Position numbers and translations under genes: made by a program. This document shows positions 23,258 to 37,100 of a stretch of 64,000 nt of DNA, one piece after another; the stretch's first letter is position 1, and every line of letters starts with the position of its first letter. The stretch covers positions 26,175,141 through 26,239,140 of the forward strand of contig CP136065.1 in NCBI GenBank assembly GCA_032622095.1. Direction: 5' to 3'. Below the pieces are notes generated by a model that was not told the origin of the DNA, made no database searches, and worked only from the letters and a program-made list of their open reading frames with translations. The stretch comes from Siphonodentalium dalli. Its lineage: Eukaryota; Mollusca; Scaphopoda; Gadilida; Siphonodentaliidae.

Positions 23258-24424
23258 TATCACTGTCTTGCAATGCGCTGAGTAAGAACAGACGTGGATA
23301 AAACTTGAACTGCTGAAAAATTGCATAGAAACATGTTTTTGTTCAGGTCAAATAAAAATAGAAACATTAATTGGTGGACCTTAACTGCGATGGGCGCGCT
23401 CGCATGACAGCAAAGTGTGACTCGTGGCCCACAAGTCGTATATCATCAATCTATGATAGCCTCCGGACGAAACATGCCCGACTGTTTTAATGAGTTATAC
23501 GGGCGTCACGCTATCGTCGTAACATCGGACGCGGCATCCAAAGATCGCGGCATTGAAACAAGATGGGGAATTAACAGACAATCAACTTTAGCTCTGGGCG
23601 GATTGCAAGTCAAGATATTGTCTGAGATAATGGCGGGTTCGGAATCCGGAAAATTCGTCGATATCCAGCGATATCCGATTGTTGCCCGATCGGTCTCATG
23701 CCGGTTCGGGAACATTTGCCCTTACGTTAGTCCATTGGACGGGACTTGTTCCGGACTGATTGTCCATGTTATTTGACCGAACTGCATGGTTTCCGACTGG
23801 TCAAATGTCAGACGGTCGATATGGAAGTCCGGACTATTATTTGCCCTTATAACGTTGGTCCATTTGACCGAAAAGCACGATTCCCGATAGGTCAAATGTC
23901 GGTTAGTTTAAGCATATTTATCTGTCTATTTTTTTTCTGAAACATGGTACATAAACACAAGCAATTATTACAGACAATGTCGTTTAGGGGCAAGTACTTG
24001 TCTCACTTATGGATACCTCTCCCGTTCGTTTTTACACTGAAACAAAAATAAAGAGCAATGGCAAAGTTACGATAACCATAAACAAGTTGAACATATGTAC
24101 ACGGCTGATCACCGGTCACCCCCTCCCCGACTAAATCATGAGATATATTTGTTGAAATTCGTTTGCTGGCTTATACGTGTATTTGCAAGAGTTAGTCAAA
24201 ATAATCAAGTTTTGTTTCACAGATGATTGACTGTACAGCTAATAATGTATAGCATTTTAAAGCACCTTACCACATGAGGCCCAAAGCGCTCAATGAAACA
24301 ACAAATGACAGAGCTCCTACACATTCGAACACATGCGCATGTATCCTGTATACGCAAACAATAACTACAATGAAGTATATCAAACAAGTCATATAAAAAT
24401 CAGGATGAAGGCTGAGTTTATTGT
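23258..24424. other. No recognised gene; 119-codon ORF with local repeats
   Basis: An ORF at 23417-23776 (+) has no domain that I know. 'ggtcaaatgtc' and 'catttgaccg' phrases recur at about 23760-23900, and a related phrase is near 25325-25370, suggesting an old repeat. A lone degenerate motif AATAAAGAGCAAT is at about 24047. Confidence 0.4.
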
Positions 24425-24825
24425 TTAACCCTTTACCCAACAAACAGGCCAAAACCGGCCAAATAAAGCTTCAACAGCCTAAAATATCTTCGGTCTGTCT
24501 CAATAAAAACATACAAATATGGATATCATTGGAACCGGCTCCTTGACCACATTGTGATAGTTACAGTTATGCCCTGTGCCAATGCATTCTGTTATATATG
24601 CGAGTCAACCATAGGTCGCCTCGCATATATAAGAGAATGCATTGGCCTAAAAAAAAACTTTTTTTTAACACTTTTTACCATTTTTTCTTACATTCTTTAA
24701 CAATTTTATAATTTTTAATGTGTTAAGCCAATGCATTCTCTTATATATGCGAGGCGACCTATGGTCGACTCGCATATATAAGAGAATGCATTGGCACAGG
24801 GCCGTTCTGTTGGGTAAAGGGTTAA
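24425..24825 (-). mobile_element. Hairpin-pair fold-back element, outer type B, copy 2
   Basis: Reverse orientation relative to 22853-23257, TTAA at both ends. Hairpins at 24578-24646 (two mutated bases: 'ctgttat' in an arm and 'tcaacc' in the loop) and 24727-24795. Confidence 0.92.
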
Positions 24826-24859
24826 AACAATGCAGGAAAGATGTGGTTAGCTTTGGTCG

Positions 24860-25140
24860 TCGTCGTTGCCATTGTGAAGTTTAAATAGATACGTTTTGAG
24901 TTTTGTTTTAAAAGATTCCAAAGTAGCATAATTCCTAAGTGTAAGCGGGAGTGAATTCCAAAGGTTTGGGCCGTAGCATTCAAAAGACCATAATTAACAA
25001 GGTCACGTTTGGGGACAGAAAGTAATATTTTACCAGCACACCTTAAGCCTGGTTTACCAGGAACATAGCACAAAAGAAGAGATTCAATATATACAGGGAG
25101 AGACGAGAGACAGTCAAATTTCTTACAACATAAGACAGCA
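24860..25140 (-). pseudogene. LINE ORF2 C-terminal fragment
   Basis: Minus strand from 25075: YVPGKPGLRCAGKILLSVPK then RDLVNYG, and after a frameshift SFECYGPNLWNSLPLTLRN then SFKTKLKTYLF. The order 'VP..-L.-YG..-F...GP.LWNSLP..-R...-SL..FK..LKT.LF' is the terminal signature of a widespread animal LINE group. One frameshift, no RT core, 5'-truncated. It lies 35 bp beyond the fold-back copy. 25141-25680 has nothing else I recognise. Confidence 0.8.
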
Positions 25141-25674
25141 ATTTTATAGCTAAGAAAATGTTCTCGTTGTCGCAGTCGTGTTTAGAGCAGGATCTCTGAA
25201 AAGCTAAATTTTTAGTGAGTAAATATTATAAGGAAGTAATTTATTTAATAGCTATATTCTTGGGATTGAACGTATAGGTATCATTCAGCGAAATAATGGA
25301 AGGCATTTTCTTCTCCGTTTCAATCAAATGTCGATTTGGTACGGTTTGTCCTTATATATGTTAGTCCATTGACCTGACTTCATGACGCTGACATGACATC
25401 TGATACAGGAAATAACAATCATGTGAAGGGCTACCCACTTAAACCGACTGGTTGTTGGAATACGATAGCAAGAGCAATCTTGATAACGGTCGGTTTGAAA
25501 CAACCAACGCAACTATCAAAATATTTAAAAATAAAATACTCTTGAATGTTTTATACAGATAATTTCTTTTCGAGTCATTAGGATTATTCAAAACTTTTAA
25601 AATCGCAATTAAAGTACAAGAATTGTTCGTTTTCTTAACAGTATCATTTTGTTCCTCCCCGACATAAAAGAAAA

Positions 25675-25817
25675 TTAGCAGCACCGACCAACATCATAGA
25701 AAATTAGCAGGACCTCTTGACCAGCGGTGACTATGTGCACATGTGTTTGGTGGGTGGCAGTGTAAATCATTTACACTGCCATGCCACCCACCAGACACAT
25801 GTGCACATAGTCACCGC
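25675..25817. repeat. Short dispersed repeat ending in a 94-bp palindrome
   Basis: 25675-25735 matches 9075-9160. The palindrome runs 25724-25817: GCGGTGACTATGTGCACATG and its inverted copy, one mismatch, a 3-bp indel ('tgg'), and the inner arms CAGTGTAAAT / ATTTACACTG. Arms are about 45 bp with essentially no loop. Confidence 0.85.
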
Positions 25818-25969
25818 ATCTGATCATCGATTTACCATATTAATAATATTGTTCTTGTTATTAAACTAAGACATTCGTTACTTTTAGTAATGACCCCTGT
25901 ATAAATTATGTGATACATATGATATAATTATCACAGATGTGCAATTTGTAAGTCATATAACAGGTTCCT

Positions 25970-26350
25970 ATTCGGGGGCGTATTATGCTATCGGTCTGCC
26001 CTGTCCGTCCGTTCGCGTTTGGTTCCCGGATGATAACTTTAGATGATCTCAAATGAATGGAATGAAATGTTATATCTGAGTTTACTATAGTACAACACAC
26101 GCTGGTCGAATTCGGGTTCGGCCCGCCAATTTTCACCAGCCTTTTTTTTTGTTGGAATTTGCACTAGATTTTAGTTTCCGGATGATAACTTTAGTAAGTC
26201 TGGACTGAATGGAATGACATTTAGTATGTGAGTTTACTATCCCATAAATACAGGTCAAGTTCGGATTTGGGTTCCGGCAGCCAATTGTCACCAGATTTAT
26301 GGCCAATTTGTGGAATTACCACGGGCGTATTATGCCACGCCCTATCGATG
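25970..26350 (+). repeat. Two-unit dispersed repeat bounded by 'gggcgtattatgc'
   Basis: Two units of about 148 bp share 'ttcccggatgataactttag', 'gaatggaatga' and 'gagtttactat'. 'gggcgtattatgc' stands at both ends (25976 and 26325). Units resemble the design at 44035-44560. Non-coding. Confidence 0.65.
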
Positions 26351-26559
26351 TTATTGTTAAACATTATATCTTTGCCTCATTATTACACATATTGGGCAAT
26401 GGGGTGTTGGGATAAGTGCATAAATCACTTATTTATACACGGTAATACCCCCCTCCCCTTTAGCCAATACATGCACTAAAAAATACATTGCATGACGATA
26501 GTCTTCGTAATGATGACGTAAACTATTCGACTTGATTCTTCAATCCGCCCCCCCCCCCG

Positions 26560-27741
26560 CAACGAACCAGGCCATTTTACCGAATTGTTGTCCTCGGATA
26601 AACTATACGGACGCGAGAAGCTTCCAACAGCTAACGAGATTACGAACCACATTGTAACCGATAGTCGATATGTGATCCGGATCGAATAAACAAACGTGTG
26701 GCCGGGACATCCCGCTAAGCTTCCGTCACCCTAGGGCAAACTGCCCCCGTGTAATGATACGCGCCGACTTCACGCATCTTATCAGATACACAAACGCGCC
26801 GATCAAAACTAACGCCGCAACAGTAAAATAGCGGTCAGCATTCGATTAATGCAGCCTGGAGGTACGAATCGCGTAGATAAGTGTCGCTGGCGCTCAATTT
26901 ATTACCTTCGTAACGTAATAGGCGAATATTTCAGATAGCTATAAAACCCTTCTAGGTTTCACTCAAGCGGAATGATTTTTTTTAAAATAAGCACGTACCG
27001 ACACCTCTGCACAGCTGGAAGTACCGCTCACGAAGCGTCTGACGGAGATCTCCTGATAACACACCGCGATGAAGAGGCGATACGCCGCATTCAAACACAC
27101 TTGAGAGTCTCAACGCGCAAGCCGAGCTCCCCATTGACGCCCCGGACGGATGAAATTGCTACTTCCGCAATCGTGCGTGCGTAAGCCGGCGAAATCGACT
27201 GGCCTTTAGCGATAAGAGCGATCGTATAGCGCCCAGTAATTTATTGATCTGCGGCGGTGTCGTAAAGCTTTTGTTACCGGCCGTCGATACAACCAGCGGA
27301 TTTAGTATTTGTCAATCATCCACGGCTGCGGAGGCTCATTTCCGTTTACTCGGTCGAACAGCGTCAGCGCGACGATTTCGGGACTCCCTCGCATAACAGA
27401 CGTCGATGATTTAGTTACGAAGTGTGACATGTATGCGTCGATCGTACTCAGAGTTACACGCCATCTTCACCTACCCTCGGAGTAGGACATATTCGTTGCC
27501 ACTCTCGGAGCTCGGAGTTTGAAAACATTCTTCGACACTCTCGTATCCTCGGAGCTCGGAAATATTCTTCGCCACTATCGGAGCTCGGAATAATATTTTG
27601 ACTGAGTGTCATTACTAAGCGGACTTGAGCTCGGACATATTCTTTGCCACTCACGAAATATTCGGAGCACAGTTACACATTTTCCACAGTTACGCTACTA
27701 CACAGACATTTAGTTTCACATTGATACTCAACAGTTCTAGG
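26560..27741 (+). promoter_or_regulatory. CpG-rich 5' region of the SAND-domain gene
   Basis: This kilobase is visibly richer in G+C and CpG than the flanking DNA and contains no recognised ORF. TATAAAA at 26940-26946 is a possible TATA box, but no transcription start can be fixed from sequence. Nothing else gene-like lies between here and the ATG at 27742, so it is the most likely promoter and 5' UTR. The tandem repeat at 27470-27670 is listed separately. Confidence 0.5.
27470..27670 (+). repeat. Degenerate 30-40-bp tandem repeat with TTCG half-sites, upstream of the start codon
   Basis: About five copies of a unit built from CTCGGAGCTCGGA and ATATTCTTCGCCACT. TTCG on the plus strand is at 27492, 27531, 27568 and 27661, and CGAA (TTCG on the other strand) at 27654. 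It ends about 70 bp before the ATG. TTCG is the known half-site of DEAF1-type SAND domains. Confidence 0.75.
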
Positions 27742-28197
27742 ATGGGGAAGCCTACCTCTGATTCGAACGACACTGCTAAAGGTGATGCTGTATCTCCAAA
27801 AGAGAAATGTTCTTCGAAATCTGTGAAAATTAAACTGGAAATGAAACTTTGTGGATTCAAAGAACTTTCTGAAAGAGCTGCTGTTCTTGGGATCGCAGAG
27901 TATCTGAAACCTATACAGAAGGATGGAGAAGTTCTCCTGGAGATTGAGTGCGGACCCAACAAAGCTCAGCTATTTCTCTCCAGATTATGTCAGGGCAGTA
28001 AAGGACCTTGTATCGAATTCCAAGGGTCTTGGTTGACACCTAATGAATTTCAATTCGTAAGTGGGAGGGAATCAGCTAAAGACTGGAAGCGTTCAATTCG
28101 CCATTTAGGCAAGAGTTTGAAATTACTCTTTTCAAAGGGACTTCTGAATGTTCACCCCACGGCGTGTGATTGCGACGGATGTAACGCTAATCCGATC
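27742..28197 (+). CDS. Exon 1: N-terminus and SAND domain (residues 1-152)
   Basis: ATGGGGAAGCCT start; last codon ATC followed by donor GTGAGT at 28198 (phase 0). It contains the whole SAND domain, including LTPNEF at 98-103 and KDWK at 113-116, plus HPTACDCDGC at 138-147. The frame stays open to 28275, but that tail is intron. Confidence 0.88.
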
Positions 28198-31100
28198 GTG
28201 AGTATTTTACAGTTTTACACCTTGTTCCTAGTCATCGTTTTTGCTTCTCACGTGTGTATATTACAAATATTCTAAATGTATCGCATCCCTATACATCATG
28301 TCCTATACGATGTTAAGGTCAATTTTAAAAACGACGATTTCCATGCAAATCTCATGGTGGCAATTTGTGGATATGACATGTGTTTTATGGTGTGAGATGA
28401 TAACATTTTGAAAAACATTATAACCATTATCTGGCGAATTGCTTTTGTACACTTACTGTCATGTTTGTGGTTTTCATATTTAATAATAGTTTAAGTTTGC
28501 ATGCAGTCAAAAGCAAGTGGGACTATACTTGAAATATACCCGGTATTTAAAACATTAATTTGAAAGTGAGTATTGAATATTACATCACAATCAGCCGCAT
28601 AAATATTCGAACTGCTTGCCGATGTCCGGTTTAAATTTGCTTCATATATTACTTCTCTCTGAGTTTTTCTTGAAATTTTGTGTTTCTATTGATAATAATA
28701 TATAAAATATCGTACACGTAAGTACTGATGCAGACGCCATTTTACATTGCATTTGTCCACACAAACTAAATTCACTGCGTGACAGCATATGTTTGATAAT
28801 TTTATTGGGATCCGAAGCCACTTATAGCAAAAACAAATTCCAGTCAGCAATGTACATGTACACGAACTTGCACGTTCAGTTCTGGTTCTTGACTGATGAC
28901 TCAAAAGATGATGATATATTGATATATCGGTTTTAAACAATCGAATTGGTGACAGTCGTCCTCGAGCGTGCTGTTATGCATTTATCCTACCTACTTGAAT
29001 AATACGCCAGATATACATGTAGTAAACCCAATGTAAATAATTCTAAATTTATTATAACACGATCCCCATAACAATGGGTGTGGTTTGATTCGTAAACATA
29101 ATAAGTATGCTATTGTTTTTGAAAGCAGCTTTCCAATAACATGTAGTCATGCAGATACAACTACAACGATGTGTCGTCGAATGAGGTTGAAATAACAGGG
29201 ATCGAATGCGGGGGTGTCGGAGTACATGTTCGGGTAGATCTATATGAATATCACATTCCCATTGACAACTGTTTCATTTATTTTCCTGTTGTCCAACTGG
29301 ATGTTCTCGTTAAACATATCCAATTCAAAGCCAGTTATTTTCCTTTTATTACTGATAGAAATAAATACTAAAATGCACAAGAATGGGAAACAAAATAACA
29401 CCTGATGAATGAATGATAATTTCACGAATTCATATGAATATCGAGAATTATAGACATGGTCGGTCACTGCTTTTCATTTAGCATTATGAAAATGAGTCAA
29501 TATACCAGGAAATTCTCGATTCACCAGCGGTAGTTTTATCCCAAGAATGACACTGCTCGAACTAAGCGTTAATAACATTACTTTACCAGATTTTTGTCAA
29601 GACAAATTGCAGTATGAAGTCTCTAACATATCAAAAATTGTTAATATTCCAACCTTTATAATGTTACTAACGCATGTATACATTATTTTTAACGATATTG
29701 GCGTTTTAAACTTTTAATCTTGTTATAGATATATAAATTTGAATACGAAAATGTTATAGATCTACGTTGCCCCCTAAAGTATAATGTCGCAGATAACATG
29801 GTTCTCGGCTTCCATCGGCGATACGTACATGTCATTATCATGTGGTCGTCCAGATTTCTGGATAATAAATCGATCATTATAGAGAAATATTCATCCCATA
29901 TTTATAGAAATGTAATGTCGTACTAAACCATCTCGCTCCTGGATGTATTCTCGTATTCTGTTAACCCTTTACCCAACAAACCTGCCAAAACCGGCCAAAT
30001 AAAGCTTCAACAGCCTAAAATATCTTCGGTCTGTCTCAATAGAACCATACAAATATGGATATCATTCGAACCGGCTCCTTGACCACATTGTGATAGTTAC
30101 AGTTATGCCCTGTGCCAATGCATTCTCTTATATATGCGAGTCGACCATAGGTCGCCTCGCATATATAAGAGAATGCATTGGCCTAAAAAAAATCTTTTTT
30201 AAACACTATTTAACATTTTTTCTTACATTCTTTAACAATTTTATAATTTTTAATGTACTAAGCCAATGCATTCTCTTATATATGCGAGGCGACCTATGGT
30301 CGACTCGCATATATAAGAGAATGCATTGGCACAGGGCCCTTCTGTTGGGTAAAGGGTTAAAATAATACATATATATTAGAATGACATATTCTTTATTTTC
30401 ATGGATGATCATATAGTATGAGCATTTGATAGGAAGCGAATTAGCCATATTTTCCTCCTTTCGTTTGCGGGAAAGTTAAGATATAAATATATGTTCAACA
30501 CACAATCTAAATGCACATGTCGACGATGGAAACTTCTAACGCACGCATTATGTAGACAATGAAACCCCGCATATATATTTCGGTCCTATACTTGTATGCC
30601 GAAATATAATGAAATTCGTTAATATTTTGAACACACCATGTTCCTTTAAAGCAGAGTATTATATAGAGTCCTTTGTTCGGCAGCGCTACGCCTAGCCGAA
30701 CCCGCTATCTGCGTCGAAATATAGTGTAATTGCGTTATAAGCGATCACTCCCCAGGTAGCATTTGCGCATTCGTTAACAACTTCTTGCCAGAACGCCGTA
30801 TTTCTCGCGACGATATTTGCCCAGAAAGTGGTCGATTGAGGGCGTACGGAGGCATTATAACTGAACCCAACGGCGTCGGCAAGAAATCTGTATACAGCTT
30901 GTTCCTAATCGGACACTTCTGAGATTAAAATTAGTGATCGCAGACGAATTCGATTTCTAGCATGTGATGAGGGGAATAAATAACAGCGCTTTAGAAATTT
31001 CGAGCCGCTTGTTTCGCGTCAAGGCAAATATACTCCATTGTTTGCAGTCATTGTGAGCGAGGCGAGTCCGGAATCGAACCATTCTGGCGATAACATGTAA

Positions 31101-34100
31101 CTTGAATAGGTATTCGTGCTGAATAACAATAGAGACCAGCGGTGCGGGTGAGCATACGGGATTTTTAAGTAGTTCTCGAGGCGCGTCGTAACGGATGCCG
31201 CCTGCCCGCAGCCGTGGTCGCTCCCAGCCTTTCATTGTCTGCTCCGATCTTACTCTCTGTAATTAGGCACCTGGGGGCGTGATATTAATGCATAGGTAAC
31301 CGCACGCAATTAAAACATATAACGAATTTACGTCAGTGCGGAGGGTGGCCCATTGTCGCAACATATAATTCGTGGACCGAGATACAATCTGCAATATTTT
31401 CAACATGGGTGTTGCATTATACGTGAGAATTTTAACACGTTTCGCCCAACTTGCAGCATATGCGTTTAGAAAGCTGACGCAGTGCGGCGGCAGGGACGAA
31501 GCTATAGTGGGTTGAGGTGTCTCACCGCCCCAAACTTTGGCCATAATGTTCAACTGTTGGAAATATCACACCTGGTACACAATTAGTGGACATTTCAGAG
31601 CAAATTTAGCTTGAAATGTTCTGATAGTTTGATCTGTCAACCAGTATTTATTGTGAAATTTATTTTTAGATAAAAAGTTTAGTATTATTAATGTGTTTCA
31701 ACTAGTTCTCTAGGACAAAAAGGATCATCATATATGGTACATGGACCTTGACAATATTCAGGTCTTCTTAATCATGTGTTCATCAACGTTCGTTTTCTTC
31801 CCCCGAGAATAGTTAGATCGAAGTGGAACATTGGAACCCATTATGAGAGGTTTAATATCAGACAATGACTTTAAAATAAGAATTTTGTTTGGAAAACATC
31901 TATATAGCCAAAGTTAAACGATCATCATTCAAACCGAGAATCTAGTACTTCGTCACCGTCAGTGACACGTAATAAAATTCATACTCATATATACGTCTAC
32001 TCTTATTTTTATTGTATTAATTTATATCCTGTTAGGAGTCATCTTGGCGCCGTGACGCTCATTTGAAGTTATAAAAAATGCTCATTCATGTTAAGCGGAA
32101 TATTGTCTTATGCAATTTTCGCACAATTTCGTGAATTAAAATAATTGAAATTAGAGGTTTTGCAGATTCACGATTACAATTAGCAGTCACAAACACTCTG
32201 AGCTCCATGCCCCCTTAATTCACGATACAACAACGTTCAATGATTATAAATGCATGCCGCTTTGCCTCTCGAATCCTCATCAGCATTCATATTTTAATAT
32301 TAACTTTCGCCGATCAGTATATTTTACAGATTGTGTATATCAGACAACATCGGCCCTCTGTGCTCCAGCAGGTCTTTCTTAAAGACATATTATTTACTTG
32401 TTTGGGTGCGTGAAACTGTTAAGTTAGTATTCAGGCACTGTGCCATTGGGGGAATGCAACATTCTACTAACACGGCCGAAAATCTGAAGCAAATCGACCG
32501 TACCACTCCATAGAAAACATCATCTGAACTATATACGGTCAATTGTAAATATTTACTACTCGATTCGGGACGCATCTATCGGCAATAAACTAACGAAAAC
32601 GATTTCACCACCGAGAGTCACTGCGTTTAATTAATACATATGAATGACGGTATGTGTTGTAAATTTTGATATAATATTTGTAAAAATAACTACTTTGAAC
32701 AAGATTATTCTCCATTTCTATTTGATCACCCTACTGGAGTGTTTCACATCACTTTAATTGTAAATGTGATTTTGCGAGACCTATATACATGTCTCATGCT
32801 GCAAATGTCTTGAGTAGTAGTCGGATATTGTATATCACTGGTTGCAGAACAAATAAAACAATGATAATAGGCAGGTTCAGATCAGACTACGTCGCACTTC
32901 GGATGTCTGTCATATTATATATGAGTTGCGAGATAACTGATTCATATTGATTATGTTGATATCCTTCGCATGTACCGCTTGACGTTGGCGTGTTCAGTTT
33001 GGATGAGCGCATTCGGACTGAAGAACATATTTAGTATGTCTGGGATAGTTGGTATCTGAGTTCATTACCACATCTAACAATGCTTGTAGCATGTTTAACA
33101 ACATCGCGTGTGCAGTAGTTCATGGCCAAACATAATATTTCTGGGGTAATATGGACACTCATTCCATAAGCTTGTACCGAATGGTCTCGATACTTTAATT
33201 CGAACAAAGAATGTTGATTTGTTTTGTCAATTGATGGCTTATAACACTGACTATTGAATAATATACATGTCTGGTACATTGTGTATTGATAATCTGAATC
33301 TGTGTAAAGTATGAACATTCCGATTTTAATTTCAGCCATGCAATTTCTAACTGTTAAACTTTTGTTCACAATTAGACGCGAGTGGGTGTCCAGACCTTAT
33401 GTTGCCACGTACACCAGAACACAAGTTGTGACCATGAACATTTCCGCGATGTCGTATACGATCATAAGCTGATCTATCTATAATAACTGCACCTTCATTG
33501 GAAATCATTTCGCGTTCGTGGCGCGATTTCGATTTGCTGACTCCTTTCACTCGGTGGTATCGTAAGATTCTCGTGCGCGATAAAACTCTATAATGTTGTG
33601 CAGGAGACGGATTCGCGCTGCAGCTAATCTATCGTGGCGTCGTGATCGCGATCAATCCGACACTATTAATCGACTGCCGTGGCCCTGCCGGTCGCAATCC
33701 ATTATCATCAAACGCTGACGGCGTGACGCACATACTCCACGCGTGATCGCCACTCTCTGGAGCTCGACACAGCTAGAGACTCGCTCGATCCGGTAATTTA
33801 AAACCCGTCGGTGACAAAATACTACCGCATGGTGGATGGGCCTCGTTAAACATTAATGCCGCCGTGAAACCGTCGGCTCTAAATACTGCCGTTTGTAATC
33901 ACCTGAGACTGACACTTGGTAGTTAAGGCCGAGGGAGGAGTGTTATTTCCGAAGGCGGAGTTGGCTTCATAAAATAGAGCGCACGTCAGAACGATAAGAA
34001 AAAAGCGTCATGGCGGGACGATTTTGGCTGGAAATAGAACAACTCGCAGATCTTAGGACGATTAACCAAAAATATCCGTAATCGTCAAACTGTAAGTCAA

Positions 34101-37100
34101 GTCATTTTATTGGTCGTGTGTGCAATGGCGATGGCTCAGACTTGTCTCGGATGCAAATCTCGCCGTGAACAAAAGATCCGCTTCCCACAATGACTATATA
34201 TACAAGCGCTTGGAGCCACAATTGAGCTTTACGCAGCTGCCAATCAAATAATTATTAGCAGATATATTCTACCAATCAGCGACTGAGTCGGTCGTTTGCT
34301 GCATTGAGAATTCTTTGTTCACCCTAATTTTGATTTTCGCGCATACTTTGAGTGTTAAGAGGGAGGTAAAGTGGCAACATTTGAATGGGGAATTCAGTGT
34401 TAATATTATAGAAAAGGTTGATCAAACCATACAAAGCGCAGGTGACCATACCATACCTTTTTTGGAAAGTTTGAAGACTTATCTAGTGACAACGCGAAGC
34501 GGAATTTTTATTTTCACCCCAGATTGGATATTGTTGTATATTATTAATAAGTAGGTAACAATTGTTTATAATATATCAAATGTCACAAAACAAAACATCA
34601 ATTGAAAAATCTGCTTTGCGTTGTCACTAGATATATGCTCAAACATTCCAACAAGACATTATTCTTCGGTTTGTAAATATTGAGTAATCTTGTCTTGAAA
34701 ATTAACACTGCATTCCCCATTTAAATGTTGGCACTTTACCTCCCTCTTAATGGTTCAATGATGTTGGAAATTCCTCCGTGATTATAACGCTATTTTTATT
34801 TAGTAATATTTTACACAAATAAAAACAAAACAAGTGTAAGTTCTGGGATGTATTATAGCATATAGACTGGTACTGTAAAACTAATTAAATTATTTTTTCA
34901 GACCAATTGTCTCATATGAACCGTAAACTTTCGCCCACTTTTTTATATGCGTGGAGACCTCCATTATTCCCAATATACAAATTGCTGGAAATGAACAGTT
35001 TTCGTAGAAACAAATGTCGAATTTTTAGTGTTATGTTTCTGCAGCATTATAACAACCGGTGTAAGACGAAAAGTGTTCTTTGTTAGTTTCTTCCTGGTAC
35101 GATAAAAATAAAGGGCGTTTGTCTCAATGCTGCATGTGCGAAAAGCATTTGGTAATTTTAGCCACTTCAGTAAGACGTTCTGAAATATATACAGTCTGAA
35201 TTTAAGTATTTCATGTCTTAATCGACCTATTTTGAACTCGACAACACAACATACGTGTGAATGTTAGGTTCAATTTTATGCTTGGAGATAAAAAATGCCG
35301 TTGCAACGGTTCTGTGAGCAGCGATATAGAGGCGAAGGTGATTTGCGCACTAATCGGATAAAATCTCCGTAAAAGAGATTCGCCAACACGTGCTTTATCT
35401 TCCGTATCGCCACTTACGTCAAGTCTGTGAAATTTAGATGACACGATAAGAGGCTCTGAATATCACCCGGATGGTGGAGAGGCACGATGGCGGCTCCGTA
35501 CGCCAAGGAAATGCAGATTTAATTTGCTGCGATTGCTCTGCGCTTCGAAATAAGACGTCCGCCGTGCTTTTAGAGCGCACGCGATAAGATAAACCGTCTT
35601 CCTACAGTTGCACATCCTGTCTTGTCGTTTTATGTGTTTTATGCACGTTCTCGCGTCTCGCGGTAACACGCTGGATTCGTGTTATGAGATCTTTACCATG
35701 CAGATGTGAAGCGACGTGGACTGATATTATTCCTTAGCGATAACACTCCCGTGAATCCATATGCAGTTCGATCTGTGGACCGAGTGTTCGTAATCCTGTA
35801 TGCGATATCCCACAATCTGATCGCCTGGTGTATTACTTGTTCAGCTATTAACGGGCATCATCATATTTCGAATGTGTAATGTGTACCGTGCATGTTTGGT
35901 TTAAACGGACATGGCTCATTCGAACCTCCAAATTTGTTTTTACGTAATAAAATAAACGAGCTATTGGTCTACCGGCTTCATATGCTTTGAAAAACCCTTG
36001 CTAAAGTCACATACCTTTCCAATTTTTCGCCCAAAGTCAGACGAACGCTCTTTATTGCTACCGTATCAGGAATAGACTACCACGAAACGCTCTTTTCTGT
36101 TCCATGTCGGGAAAATGGCTGTTTTGTGTTTGGTACCAAAACACCTTGTTCACAGGTGTATTTTTCATTACTATAATGCGTCTTGTTGGGTTACATAATG
36201 TTCGTAGAAAGGTAATTCAGATATTGATCGACCTATTTCTACTGAGAAAGATTCAAAAGCGAATAATATTATACGTATTTTGGAGCGCAAACCGCCATGT
36301 GGCTTTAAACATATTTATTTGCCAAAATGAACATGCATGTGGAATACATTAAGCTTGTAGCGAGGTCTGAGGACAAGTGCTGGCGACTTATAAACGCATC
36401 ATGTTCGACTACCTCAACACGCATGTGATTGAATGAAATGGTATACATGTAGCAAGACAACTGAGCATATATAAAACAAGAAACACAACATAAACATTGT
36501 GTGTGCTCAGACCCCCTTTAACCAAAGCCTATTGATGTTGCCAGGTTTAATGTGGTCATTTATCAAAATAAGTATTATATATCCATACTCGCCTATCGTG
36601 CATGTGAGATATCATGCAGTATTCATCATGAACAGCAATTTGAACCAACACGTCTCCACTAGTATAGTCATATAGTGATATTCCTTGCATTAAAACAATA
36701 ACCAGATATGTTCAGCACCGAAGCAATACATACAGGAGGCTGGGGAGCGGTATCTAACCCTTACTACACAAAATTGATTCTATACTGCAGTTATGGAAGT
36801 ATATATTGGAATGGTCTATTATTCACCTGGAGTTGTTTTCATGTAAAATAAGCAGACGACAGATAATACAAGTACAGCAGGAGTCTTATTTGTGACCCGC
36901 CATATCAAATCCAGTCGGAAGTCGGGATTTTTTTTACCCTGTGCCAATGCATTCTCTTATATATGCGAGTCGACCATATGTCCTAACAATTTTTCATCAT
37001 TTTTTTAAAATAAATGTTTCTTACAATTTTTAGGACATAAAATAAAAAAACATCCATGACCCTGCAGGGAGCCCCACACATATATAGAAGCATATAGAAG

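Noticed and set aside
23417-23776. 119-codon ORF on the plus strand
   Set aside because: No domain recognised and the end overlaps a local repeat; kept only as an unassigned note.
27625-27741. Upstream extension of the SAND ORF
   Set aside because: It would need a non-ATG start, and it overlaps the TTCG tandem repeat; the ATG at 27742 is the first in-frame one.
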